Source of the DNA: an uncultured Coriobacteriaceae bacterium
GTDB taxonomy: Bacteria > Actinomycetota > Coriobacteriia > Coriobacteriales > Atopobiaceae
DNA: 41,260 nt
Assembly (NCBI GenBank): GCA_902788705.1
Contig: CADALE010000020.1
Coordinates: 1-41,260, forward strand
Direction of reading: 5' to 3'
Numbering within the stretch: position 1 is the first letter of the stretch; every line of letters starts with the position of its first letter. The translations under genes and the position numbers were made by a program. The notes beneath the pieces were generated by a model. The model saw only the letters and a list, made by a program, of their open reading frames with translations. It ran no database searches and was not told the origin of the DNA. Positions 24,408-31,956 of this stretch are shown here, piece after piece.

Positions 24408-25403
24408 CTAGCGGTCCTCGCGGAAGTAGGGCAGGCCCAGGCTTTCGGGCGGCTGGTTCTCGCGCATGTTGCGCATGCTGGAGAACACCAGCACCACGAT
24501 GGTGACCACGTAGGGAATCATCTTATACAGCTCCTTCACGGCCATGTTGCCGCCGCTGGGGATGTACAGATACAGGATGTACAGGCCACCAAACAGGATG
24601 GATGCGGCCGCGCTCACCTTGGGACGCCAGATGGTGAAGATAACCAGTGCCAGGGCAAGCCAGCCACGGTCGCCGAAGGCGTCGTTGCTCCACACGCCGT
24701 TGGCGTAGTCCATCACGTAGTACAGGCCTCCAAGGCCAGCGATCATGCAGCCCAGGCAGGTGGCCAGGTACTTGTAGCGCGTGATGTTCACGCCCGCGGC
24801 ATCGGCGGTGGCGGGATCCTCGCCCACGGCGCGCAGCTGCAGGCCCACCCGGGTGCGCTCAAGCACGTACGAGGCGGCAAACGCGACGACAAACGCGACG
24901 TACGCCAAAAAGCCGTAGCTCAGGAACACCTTGCCAAACCAGCCCATGCCCGACGCAAGGGGCAGCGAGCGTCGGAACAGGTTGCTGGTGGCCGACAGCG
25001 CGATGGAGGGAACCGCCGCGCCGGTCAGCTTGATGAGCGACCCGCCGAAGAAGTTGCCGAAGCCCACGCCAAAGGTGGTCATGGCAAGGCCCGTCACGTT
25101 CTGGTTGGCGCGCAGGGTGACGGTAAGGAAGCAGTACAGCAGACCCATCAGCAGCGACCCCAGCAGGCAGCAGGCCAGCGGGATGAGCACGCCAAGGAAG
25201 GCGTTGATCTGCGAGGGGTCGGAGAAGCTGCGCTCGTAGAGGAACGAGCCGATGACGCCCGAGATGGCACCCACGTACATCACGCCGGGAATGCCCAGGT
25301 TAAGGTTGCCGGACTTCTCGGTGATGATCTCGCCGGTGCTGCCAAACAGCAAAGGCACGCTCTGCGCGACGGCCCTGGGGATGAAGGAGACGATGTCAAA
25401 CAA
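24408..25403 (-). CDS. Second nucleoside ABC transporter permease (small subunit)
   Basis: 331 aa, polytopic BPD_transp_2 permease (NupC/YufQ-like). Signature GNLNLGIPGVMYVGA near residue 40, and RTRVGLQLRAVGEDPATADAAG in the cytosolic loop. The start is taken at TTG 25403 (MFDIVSF), 9 nt after AGGAGG; GTG 25412 is an alternative lying directly on the ribosome site. Either way it overlaps the end of the upstream permease (stop at 25396), so translation is coupled. Last gene of the operon on the minus strand. Confidence 0.88.
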   Translation of the reverse strand: MFDIVSFIPRAVAQSVPLLFGSTGEIITEKSGNLNLGIPGVMYVGAISGVIGSFLYERSFSDPSQINAFLGVLIPLACCLLGSLLMGLLYCFLTVTLRANQNVTGLAMTTFGVGFGNFFGGSLIKLTGAAVPSIALSATSNLFRRSLPLASGMGWFGKVFLSYGFLAYVAFVVAFAASYVLERTRVGLQLRAVGEDPATADAAGVNITRYKYLATCLGCMIAGLGGLYYVMDYANGVWSNDAFGDRGWLALALVIFTIWRPKVSAAASILFGGLYILYLYIPSGGNMAVKELYKMIPYVVTIVVLVFSSMRNMRENQPPESLGLPYFREDR

Positions 25404-26475
25404 CGCGCTCACCCTCCTTCTTTGCGAAGTGCACCTTGTAGGAGATGAAGAACTCGCAGCCGATGATGAAGAACAGAATGATGCCGGTGAGGATGTCGCC
25501 GAAGCTGTGGTTGAGGCCGTAGGCCGTCGAGATCTCGCCGGCGCCGTTGCCCATGAACACCAGCAGGAAGCTGCTCGCGGCCATGATGGCCGGGTTGAAC
25601 TTGGCCAGCCAGGCCACCATGACGGCCGTGAAGCCGCGGCCACCCGCAATGGTGGTGGTAAGCGTGTGGCTCGTGCCGCCCACCAGAAGCAGGCCCGCGA
25701 AGCCGCACACGGCACCCGACAGCAGCAGGGTGCGCACGATCACGCGGTCAACCTTTATGCCCACGTAGCGGGCCGTGCTGGCGCTCTCGCCCACCACCGA
25801 GATCTCGTAGCCGTGCTTCGAGTAGGTAAGGTACACGTGCATGGCCACGGTAAGCAGGGCCACCAGGATGATGTTGAGCAGGTACTTGTAGCCAAACAGC
25901 TGCGGGAACCACCCGGCCTCGGTGGACTGGTTGATGATGCCGATGTTGCCCGAGCCCTTGGGCACCTCCCACACGATCACGAAGTACGCCACCAGCTGGG
26001 TGGCCACGTAGTTCATCATGAGGGTGAACAGGGTCTCGTTGGTGTTCCAGCGCGCCTTGAAGATGGCGGGGATACCCGCCCAGACGGCGCCTGCGGCCAC
26101 CGACGCCACTGCCATCAGGAGGATGAGCAGGGCATTCGGCACCTTGTCGCCCAGGCAGATCATGCAGGCGGCCGATGCCAGGCTGCCGACCAGGATCTGC
26201 CCCTCGCCGCCCAGGTTCCAGAACTTCATGCGGAACGCCGGGGTAAGGGCAAGCGCCACGCACAGCAGGATGGCAATCTCCTGCAGCAGGATCCAAATCT
26301 TGCGCTGGGTGCCGAAGGCGCCCTTGATCATGGTGCCATACACGTCAAGGGGGTTCAGCCCCGTCATGACGGCGGTGATGACGCCGCACACCACGAGCGA
26401 CAGCGCGATGGCCAAAAGGCGAATCGCGAGCGCCTGGGGCAGCGGCATTTCCTTACGTTTGGTGATGTGTATCAC
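25396..26475 (-). CDS. Second nucleoside ABC transporter permease (large subunit)
   Basis: 359 aa membrane protein (NupB/YufP-like). First membrane segment about residues 17-40, then the signature MKFWNLGGEGQILVG near residue 85. Typical cytosolic loop YSKHGYEISVVGESASTARYVG. The GTG start abuts the ATPase stop (TAAGTG). Partner of the small permease; these two and the ATPase form the transporter core. Confidence 0.92.
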   Translation of the reverse strand: MIHITKRKEMPLPQALAIRLLAIALSLVVCGVITAVMTGLNPLDVYGTMIKGAFGTQRKIWILLQEIAILLCVALALTPAFRMKFWNLGGEGQILVGSLASAACMICLGDKVPNALLILLMAVASVAAGAVWAGIPAIFKARWNTNETLFTLMMNYVATQLVAYFVIVWEVPKGSGNIGIINQSTEAGWFPQLFGYKYLLNIILVALLTVAMHVYLTYSKHGYEISVVGESASTARYVGIKVDRVIVRTLLLSGAVCGFAGLLLVGGTSHTLTTTIAGGRGFTAVMVAWLAKFNPAIMAASSFLLVFMGNGAGEISTAYGLNHSFGDILTGIILFFIIGCEFFISYKVHFAKKEGERVV

Positions 26476-28029
26476 TTATGCCTCACCTCCGCCCAGCTTG
26501 GTCATCATCATGCCCACCTCGTTCTTGGTGGTGGTGCGGCCATCAACGATGCCGCTCACCTTGCCGCCGCACAGCACGAGGATGCGGTCGCACAGCTCCA
26601 GCAGCACGTCGAGGTCCTCGCCCACGTACACCACGGCCACGCCGTTGCCCTTCTGGCGGTTAAGCAGGTCGTAGATGAGGTACGACGAGTTCACGTCCAG
26701 GCCGCGCACCGCATAGGCGGAAAGCAGCACCGTGGGCGCCGCGGCAATCTCGCGGCCCACCAGCACCTTCTGCACGTTGCCGCCCGAGAGGCGCCGCACC
26801 GGCGTGGACACGCCGGGAGTATTCACCTCAAGCTCGTCCACCACCAGCTCGGCCAGGTGGCGCGGGGCCTTGCGGTCGGTGAAGGGCGAGGTGCCGTCGC
26901 GGAACGAGCGCAGCATCATGTTGTCGGTCAGGTCCATGCTGGCCACCAGGCCCATGCCCAGGCGGTCCTCGGGCACGAACGAGAGCACCACGCCCATCTG
27001 AGCGATCTTGATCGGGTCCATGCCGATGAGCTGCTCAACCTCCTCGGTGGGGCCCGTGGCGTCAACCACGTACTCAATCGAGCCGCTCTCCACGGGCTGC
27101 AGGCCGGCGATGGCCTCCAGCAGCTCCTTCTGGCCGCTGCCCGAGATGCCGGCGATGCCCAGGATCTCGCCCGTGTAGGCCGTGAACGACACGTCGTCAA
27201 GCTTCACGACGCCATCGTGGTTGCGCACCGTGAGGTTCTTCACGCGGATGCGCTCCATGCGGTAGTCCATCTCGACGGGCGGGCGGTCGATGTTCAGCGA
27301 CACCTGGCGGCCCACCATCATGTTGGTCATCTCCTGGGCCGTGGTCTCGGCGGTGGCCATCTCGCCCACGTACTCGCCCTTGCGCAGCACCACCACGCGG
27401 TCGGAGATGTCCAGCACCTCGTGCAGCTTGTGGGTGATGATGATGATCGCCTTGCCGTCGTCGCGCATGTTGCGCAGGACCGCGAACAGCTTGTCGGTCT
27501 CCTGCGGCGTAAGCACGGCGGTGGGCTCGTCCAGAATCAGGATCTCGGCACCACGGTACAGCAGCTTCACGATCTCGACCGTCTGCTTCTGCGAGACGCT
27601 CATGTCGTAGACCTTCTGGTTGGGGTCCACGTCAAAGCCATAGGCGTCGCAGATCTGGCGGATGCGCTCCGAGGCGGCCGCGAGGTCAAAGCGGCCCTTC
27701 TCCTTGAGGCCCAGCACGATGTTCTCGGCAGCGGTGAACACGTTCACCAGCTTGAAGTGCTGGTGAATCATGCCGATGCCGTGATCGAAGGCATCCTTGG
27801 GCGAGCCGATGTTGACGGGCTTTCCGTCGATCTGGATCTCGCCGGCGTCGGGATAGTAGATGCCCGACAGCATGTTCATGAGCGTGGTCTTGCCGCTGCC
27901 GTTCTCGCCCAGCAGGGCCAGGATCTCGCCACGGTAGATGTCGAGGCTCACGTCGCGGTTTGCCACCACCTTACCGGCAAACTCCTTGGTGATGTGGCGC
28001 ATCGACACGGCGGGTACTCTGTGTGCCAT
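26476..28029 (-). CDS. Second nucleoside ABC transporter ATPase (two nucleotide-binding domains)
   Basis: 517 aa. NBD1 has Walker A GENGSGKTTLM, GMIHQHFKLVNVFTAAEN and Walker B LILDEPTAVLTPQE; the signature region is the atypical MSVSQKQTVEI. NBD2 has a degenerate Walker A (GISGSGQKELL), LSGGNVQK signature and a Walker B lacking the acidic pair (VLLSAYAVRGLDVNS), as usual for this class. ATG 28029 (MAHRVP) follows GGAAGGGGG. The frame continues 37 codons upstream but those codons lie in a long inverted repeat and are not coding. Related to the ATPase at 10194 but not a recent copy. Confidence 0.93.
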   Translation of the reverse strand: MAHRVPAVSMRHITKEFAGKVVANRDVSLDIYRGEILALLGENGSGKTTLMNMLSGIYYPDAGEIQIDGKPVNIGSPKDAFDHGIGMIHQHFKLVNVFTAAENIVLGLKEKGRFDLAAASERIRQICDAYGFDVDPNQKVYDMSVSQKQTVEIVKLLYRGAEILILDEPTAVLTPQETDKLFAVLRNMRDDGKAIIIITHKLHEVLDISDRVVVLRKGEYVGEMATAETTAQEMTNMMVGRQVSLNIDRPPVEMDYRMERIRVKNLTVRNHDGVVKLDDVSFTAYTGEILGIAGISGSGQKELLEAIAGLQPVESGSIEYVVDATGPTEEVEQLIGMDPIKIAQMGVVLSFVPEDRLGMGLVASMDLTDNMMLRSFRDGTSPFTDRKAPRHLAELVVDELEVNTPGVSTPVRRLSGGNVQKVLVGREIAAAPTVLLSAYAVRGLDVNSSYLIYDLLNRQKGNGVAVVYVGEDLDVLLELCDRILVLCGGKVSGIVDGRTTTKNEVGMMMTKLGGGEA

Positions 28030-28052
28030 GGTCCCCCTTCCACCGACTACGT

Positions 28053-28127
28053 AATGCAACAGGGGGTTCGCAACCCTCGTTGTATTGCGCACAATGCAAC
28101 AGTGGGCTGCGAACCCCCTGTTGCATT
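28053..28127. repeat. 75-nt long inverted repeat between BMP and ATPase genes
   Basis: Arms 28053-28072 and 28108-28127 are perfectly complementary over 20 bp (AATGCAACAGGGGGTTCGCA). Inside, GTTGTATTG (28079-28087) pairs with CAATGCAAC (28092-28100) around a 4-nt loop, with CCC/GGG between the two stems. The motif AATGCAAC thus appears four times in alternating orientation. No U-tract follows. Confidence 0.85.
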
Positions 28128-28141
28128 CGCGAAGGTACATA

Positions 28142-28174
28142 AAGGGGAAGGCCCCCGGCGTGCAGGGGCCTTCC
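28142..28174 (-). terminator. Terminator/attenuator after the second BMP gene
   Basis: The stem GGAAGGCCCC / GGGGCCTTCC (28146-28174) is followed on the minus strand by CCTTTATG. It lies 17 nt past the BMP stop, the same arrangement as at the first locus (10011). Confidence 0.7.
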
Positions 28175-28191
28175 TTCTGAAGCGCTCGATC

Positions 28192-29499
28192 TTAGAAGGC
28201 GGTGTCAAGCAGGTTGATGCCGTCGATCTGGAGGTCGAAGTACGGGGCCGAACGGTACTCGGACTCGTGGAAGAAGCCGTCGGCGATGACCTCGGTGTCG
28301 CCCTCGTAGGCGGCGTCGGTGTCGACGTCGGCCATGTAGGAGGTAAGGTTGCCGTTGCCGTCAACAGTCGCATTGACATTCTTGTCCGCGGTCACCTCGA
28401 CGGTGAAGCTGGCGGTGTCGAAGACGTGGATGGAGCCGTCCTCGAGGCCAGCCTTGACCTCGGCGATCTTGTCGGCGGTGCCGGCGGCGGCAGCGGCCTC
28501 GTTGATCTCGGTGAGCTGGACGGAGTCGGTGGCCAGGGTGCCGGTCCAGTCGACGTCGATGGCGTTGCCGTTCACGACGCAGTCGTACGCATACTCATAG
28601 TACGGGGCCCAGTTGATGCGGCTGGACACGATGAAGGTGTTGGGGCAGGCATCAACGGTGGAGCCGTTGTAGGAAACGTTGGGGATGCCAGCGTTCTCGC
28701 AGGCCGTGGGGGCGCCCATGGAGTCGGCGTGCTGGGAGATGAGGTCGGCGCCGCCGGCGATGAGCTTGGTGGCACCCTCCTTCTCGGCGGTCTCGTCATA
28801 CCAGGAGCCCGTGAAGGTGACGTCCATGGTGACGTCGGGCACGATGGACTTGGCGCCCAGGAAGAACGAGGTGTAGCCAGAGACGACCTCGGCGTAGGTG
28901 AAGGCGCCCACGTAGCCCATCTTGGGGGCGGCACCCTTGAGCTGGCCGGCGTCGGCAAGCTCCTGCAGCTTCATGCCAGCGGCGACGCCGGCCAGGAAGC
29001 GGCCCTCGTAGATGGAGGCGAAGGCGTTGTGGTAGTTGTCGAGGCCCTCGGTGTGCGCCTTGGTGCCGGTGGCGTGGCAGAACTGCACCTCGGGGAACTC
29101 CTTGGCGGCCTGGATCATGTAGTCCTCATGGCCGAAGGAGTCGGCGAAGATGAGCGTGCAGCCGGCGTCGGCAAGCTCGGCGGCGGCGTCGTAGCACTCC
29201 TGGCCCTCGGGGATGTTGGTCTTGATCATGTAGTCGCCCTCGGCAACGCCCAGGGTGCCCATGGCCTCCTTGAAGCCGTTGATGAAGTTGAGGTCGTAGG
29301 TGGAGTTCTCGTCATGCAGGCAGATGAGGCCAACCTTGATGGCGGTACCCTCAGCAGCGGCGTCGCCAGCGTCGGCAGCGCCCTCGTCGGTGCCGCTGTC
29401 ACCAGAGCCGCCGCAGGCAGCCAGCGCGAGCGCCGCGGCGCCGCTCAGGCCAAGCACGAACTGACGACGGCCCAGCATCATGTCCTCAAGATTCTTCAT
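28192..29499 (-). CDS. BMP-family nucleoside-binding lipoprotein, second locus
   Basis: 435 aa, extracytoplasmic lipoprotein of the BmpA/Med family. An RRQF motif and a hydrophobic stretch lead to the lipobox LAAC, then a GSGDSGTDEGAADAGD linker. The mature start KVGLICLHDENSTYDLNFINGF is the variant seen in Med-type binding proteins. It is about 70 residues longer than the protein at 8896, mainly from a C-terminal extension (about 345-435). ATG 29499 follows AAAGGGAG. Upstream xpt, 60 nt away on the same strand, suggests purines as cargo, but this is inference. Confidence 0.92.
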   Translation of the reverse strand: MKNLEDMMLGRRQFVLGLSGAAALALAACGGSGDSGTDEGAADAGDAAAEGTAIKVGLICLHDENSTYDLNFINGFKEAMGTLGVAEGDYMIKTNIPEGQECYDAAAELADAGCTLIFADSFGHEDYMIQAAKEFPEVQFCHATGTKAHTEGLDNYHNAFASIYEGRFLAGVAAGMKLQELADAGQLKGAAPKMGYVGAFTYAEVVSGYTSFFLGAKSIVPDVTMDVTFTGSWYDETAEKEGATKLIAGGADLISQHADSMGAPTACENAGIPNVSYNGSTVDACPNTFIVSSRINWAPYYEYAYDCVVNGNAIDVDWTGTLATDSVQLTEINEAAAAAGTADKIAEVKAGLEDGSIHVFDTASFTVEVTADKNVNATVDGNGNLTSYMADVDTDAAYEGDTEVIADGFFHESEYRSAPYFDLQIDGINLLDTAF

Positions 29500-29509
29500 G
29501 TTCTCCCTT

Positions 29510-29548
29510 TCGTTTTGGAAACGCTTTCCTTTTTGCTTTTCCTTCTAT
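29510..29548 (-). promoter_or_regulatory. Palindrome resembling a LacI/CcpA-type operator before the second BMP gene
   Basis: GGAAACGCTTTCC (29517-29529, arms GGAAA/TTTCC) lies between a possible -10 (TATAGA on the minus strand, about 29541-29546) and the BMP ribosome site. It resembles a cre or LacI-family site, lacking the full consensus ends. The bound regulator cannot be told. Confidence 0.35.
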
Positions 29549-29559
29549 ACATGCACAGG

Positions 29560-30132
29560 CTACGGGCGGAACACGACCCCGTCGTCTGTCATGGACTCGA
29601 TGTAGGCAAGCGACTCGACGCGCACGCCCGACGCGCGCAGGGCGTCGCCCGCTCCGGTGAAGCACTTCTCGATGGCGATAGCCGCACCCGCCACCGTGGC
29701 GCCAGCCTGCTCGCACAGGCTCATGAGGCCGTTGAGCGCCTGGCCATTGGCCAGGAAGTCGTCCACCAGCAGCACGCAGTCGGTGGGCAGCAGGTAGTCG
29801 CGGCTAACCACCACGTTGTAGTCCTCGTTGTGGGTGAACGAGTGGACCTTGGCCGAGTAGGTGCTGCCGTCAACGTTGCTGGTGCGGTGCTTCTTGGCAA
29901 ACAGCACCGGAACGCCTAGCTCCATGCCCACCGCCGCGGCGATGGCGATGCCGCTGGCCTCGATGGTAAGCACCTTGTTCACCCCAGCATCCGCGTACAG
30001 GCGGGCAAACTCCTTGGCCATGCAGCCTAGGAACTCGGTGTCGATGCTTTGGTTGAGAAAGCTTCCGACCTTAAGAATGTCTCCCGGCAGCACTTGGCCC
30101 TCGCGGAGGATCTTCTCTTCCATCTGCTTCAT
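29560..30132 (-). CDS. xpt: Xanthine phosphoribosyltransferase
   Basis: 190 aa. It converts xanthine (and probably guanine poorly) with PRPP to the nucleotide, salvaging bases released by phosphorylases. The PRPP-binding loop is VLLVDDFLANGQAL (about residues 122-135). The N-terminal GDILKVGSFLNQSIDTEF and the basic flexible loop FAKKHRTSNVDGSTYSAKVHSFT match Xpt rather than Apt. Length is typical. ATG 30132 lies about 9 nt after GGGAG; ATG three codons on is possible. No purine riboswitch is recognisable in the 350 nt upstream. Confidence 0.93.
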   Translation of the reverse strand: MKQMEEKILREGQVLPGDILKVGSFLNQSIDTEFLGCMAKEFARLYADAGVNKVLTIEASGIAIAAAVGMELGVPVLFAKKHRTSNVDGSTYSAKVHSFTHNEDYNVVVSRDYLLPTDCVLLVDDFLANGQALNGLMSLCEQAGATVAGAAIAIEKCFTGAGDALRASGVRVESLAYIESMTDDGVVFRP

Positions 30133-30345
30133 AAAAGCGGCTCCCGATGACCTCTAACCGAAGAAATCATACCGTACGCGAACTCAAAGACAGCATATAT
30201 GAAGGAAGGGTGCCCTTTTGACATCGATACCCACTCATAACAATTTCAACGCATCGTCGCTTCGTCTCGAGATACAAGGCTCGCGACGGGGACGAAAGTG
30301 CCGGAAGAACCACCCCTTTGCAAGCGCTCCAGCATGCGAATACGC

Positions 30346-30466
30346 TTGTATTGTTGATACAAATTTCAGTTGTAATTAGTACTAATAAAAACAGTCGCAA
30401 TCGCGTAATGTCGCACCCAGACGGATGCTATACTGACGTTAGTAAATATTACGAAATTGTTTCGTA
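30346..30466 (+). promoter_or_regulatory. AT-rich divergent control region with four perfect palindromes
   Basis: This lies between xpt and the small membrane peptide gene. TTGTAT/ATACAA (30346-30362), ATTAGTACTAAT (30375-30386), GTAAATATTAC (30442-30452) and ACGAAATTGTTTCGT (30451-30465) are all perfect dyads. A -10 TATACT (30429-30434) points to the plus strand; no good -35 is seen, suggesting an activator or an extended element. The last two palindromes lie downstream of the -10, where repressors act. Confidence 0.5.
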
Positions 30467-30488
30467 CGTGATAGGAAGGGTGGTCATC

Positions 30489-30629
30489 ATGGCGTTCGTC
30501 GCGTTCGTTCTCAGCCTCATCGTAACCGGAGCAGTTGCCTCGCTTCTTGACGTGGAAGCCGGCACCTCCCGCATGGACCAGCCCGACTACCACTTCGTCC
30601 CCTTCGCGGGCGACGCCTTCGGAGCATAA
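30489..30629 (+). CDS. 46-aa single-pass membrane peptide
   Basis: Starts MAFVAFVLSLIVTGAVASLL, one hydrophobic helix (about residues 2-20), followed by an acidic/polar tail ending in GDAFGA. ATG 30489 follows AGGAAGG by 11 nt. It has its own promoter-like region with palindromes and a strong terminator, so it is transcribed alone. No family recognised; roles such as a membrane-complex regulator or a holin-like/toxin peptide cannot be separated by reading. The clean promoter-ribosome site-terminator layout is the main support. Confidence 0.65.
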   Translation: MAFVAFVLSLIVTGAVASLLDVEAGTSRMDQPDYHFVPFAGDAFGA

Positions 30630-30660
30630 GTTCGCGCCGACACCACGGCGCCGCAAGGCA

Positions 30661-30716
30661 GGCACCGGGACCATCGACACCCACAAAGGTGTTGGTGGTC
30701 CCGGTGCCTTTTGTTG
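30661..30716 (+). terminator. Strong terminator after the 46-aa peptide gene
   Basis: 13-bp perfect stem GGCACCGGGACCA / TGGTCCCGGTGCC with an inner CACC/GGTG stem, followed by TTTTGTTGTG. Confidence 0.92.
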
Positions 30717-30784
30717 TGTACCGCCAGATCCGCCCCTTTTGCCCTCATGCACCCCCACCCCGCGCCAAGACGCCGGGTGTTGCC

Positions 30785-31744
30785 CTACCGCAGCCGATGC
30801 CGGCCGCCCAGCGAGCGCGGAACCAGCGCCGAGCTCGGCACGTCGATGTTGATGCCCAGCAGGATGCGCACCAGCCACAGGAAGAAGAGCAGCACCAGCA
30901 CGGGAATGATGCACGAGGTGACCACCATCACCGCCAGCGCCTCGATGAAGCTGTTCAGCGAGCGCTGCGCATCCTCGGTAAGTCCCGTCACCGTGCCCGT
31001 CACCGACTGCGTGATGGTCTCGGGCAGCTGCGTCAGCGTCTCCAGGAAGCCGGATGGCTGGTCGGTGGGGGTGGCCGTCGTGACCTGCCCCTCCTGCGCA
31101 ATCGACTCCAGCTGGTTCTCGGTCTGCTCCGCCGCGGCAAGGGTCTCGGCGATGGACGCCTCGTACGTGCGCTCGATCATGCCCGACACCCACACGCTCG
31201 CAGGAACAACGCACACCACGGCCAGGCCAAACAGGAAGAGCTTCGCCGCGAGGCCCATCAGCGTGGCGCGCAAGGGCTGGCCGCGGCGCAGCGCCATGGC
31301 CGCGATGAAAAGCACGCACGAAACCGGCACCAGGAGCTTGAACGAGACAAACCCCAGCACCGTGAGCAGGTACTTCTCGAGATAGATGGCCGCCAGCACG
31401 ATCATGAAGTCGCCACTGAGGTCGATGAGCTTCTCGGCTATGGGGGTGGCCACGTCGCCAGGCAGCAGCGTGATGGCGGCAGACGACCCGGTCGACGCCC
31501 CCACCAGGTTCATGACCGCTTCCTTCTTGGCGTCAAGCGAGGCGATCGTGTTGGCGTAGGCCTCGGGCTGGGAGAAGCGCACGCCCAGCACGAAGAACGA
31601 GAGCAGGGCCACCACCAGCGCCAGGCAGGCAAGCACGAGCCTCGGCACTCGGTCGTCACCAGGCTGAGCGGCCTCGCCCTCCCCCAGGTAGCCGTGGGGG
31701 TCCTCCGGATACTGGCTCTGCTCCAGCGTGCGCTCGTCACCCAT
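30785..31744 (-). CDS. Polytopic membrane protein of unknown function
   Basis: 319 aa. A polar N-terminus (about 34 residues) is followed by a membrane segment at ~35-55 and further ones around 105-150 and 165-190. A long exported or cytosolic polar loop with coiled-coil tendency (about 195-255, rich in T, E and Q) comes next, then a last hydrophobic pair near 265-295. No enzymatic motif; similar proteins are sometimes loosely annotated as carotenoid oxygenases without basis. ATG 31744 has an excellent AAGGAGG. Divergent from the ACT/MBL gene and convergent with the 46-aa peptide gene. Confidence 0.8.
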   Translation of the reverse strand: MGDERTLEQSQYPEDPHGYLGEGEAAQPGDDRVPRLVLACLALVVALLSFFVLGVRFSQPEAYANTIASLDAKKEAVMNLVGASTGSSAAITLLPGDVATPIAEKLIDLSGDFMIVLAAIYLEKYLLTVLGFVSFKLLVPVSCVLFIAAMALRRGQPLRATLMGLAAKLFLFGLAVVCVVPASVWVSGMIERTYEASIAETLAAAEQTENQLESIAQEGQVTTATPTDQPSGFLETLTQLPETITQSVTGTVTGLTEDAQRSLNSFIEALAVMVVTSCIIPVLVLLFFLWLVRILLGINIDVPSSALVPRSLGGRHRLR

Positions 31745-31819
31745 GTCTGCCTCCTTGCGCGTAGGCCGCCATCACCGCACGTCAACTGGGCTGTCTAGGC
31801 AATGCGGGCCATTCACCAA

Positions 31820-31835
31820 GCCGCGCCGGCGCGGC
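31820..31835. promoter_or_regulatory. 16-bp perfect palindrome between divergent genes
   Basis: GCCGCGCCGGCGCGGC is perfectly self-complementary and lies in the 212-nt gap between divergent starts at 31744 and 31957. In GC-rich DNA this could be chance. A -10-like TATCAT is at 31921-31926, shortly before the plus-strand gene. Confidence 0.3.
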
Positions 31836-31956
31836 CCTGCGGCTGCTGCAACTATATCCCATCGACCGTGCGGCCTCGTTTCGAGAACGATACCGAAATC
31901 GCCAACGCGCCCAGATGGCCTATCATCGTTAGGAGTGCCCATTCCCAGGAGGATCC

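Noticed and set aside
28030..28140. 37-codon N-terminal extension of the second transporter ATPase
   Set aside because: It runs through the 75-nt inverted repeat; ATG 28029 has a good ribosome site and the correct NBD start.
25252..29919. 1555-codon plus-strand ORF
   Set aside because: Antisense to four well-supported transporter genes and part of xpt. Its protein is His/Val/Gly-rich low complexity, as produced by the complement of GC-rich codons.
30140..30345. Purine riboswitch upstream of xpt
   Set aside because: No conserved purine-aptamer loops or pyrimidine-rich core could be found in the leader.
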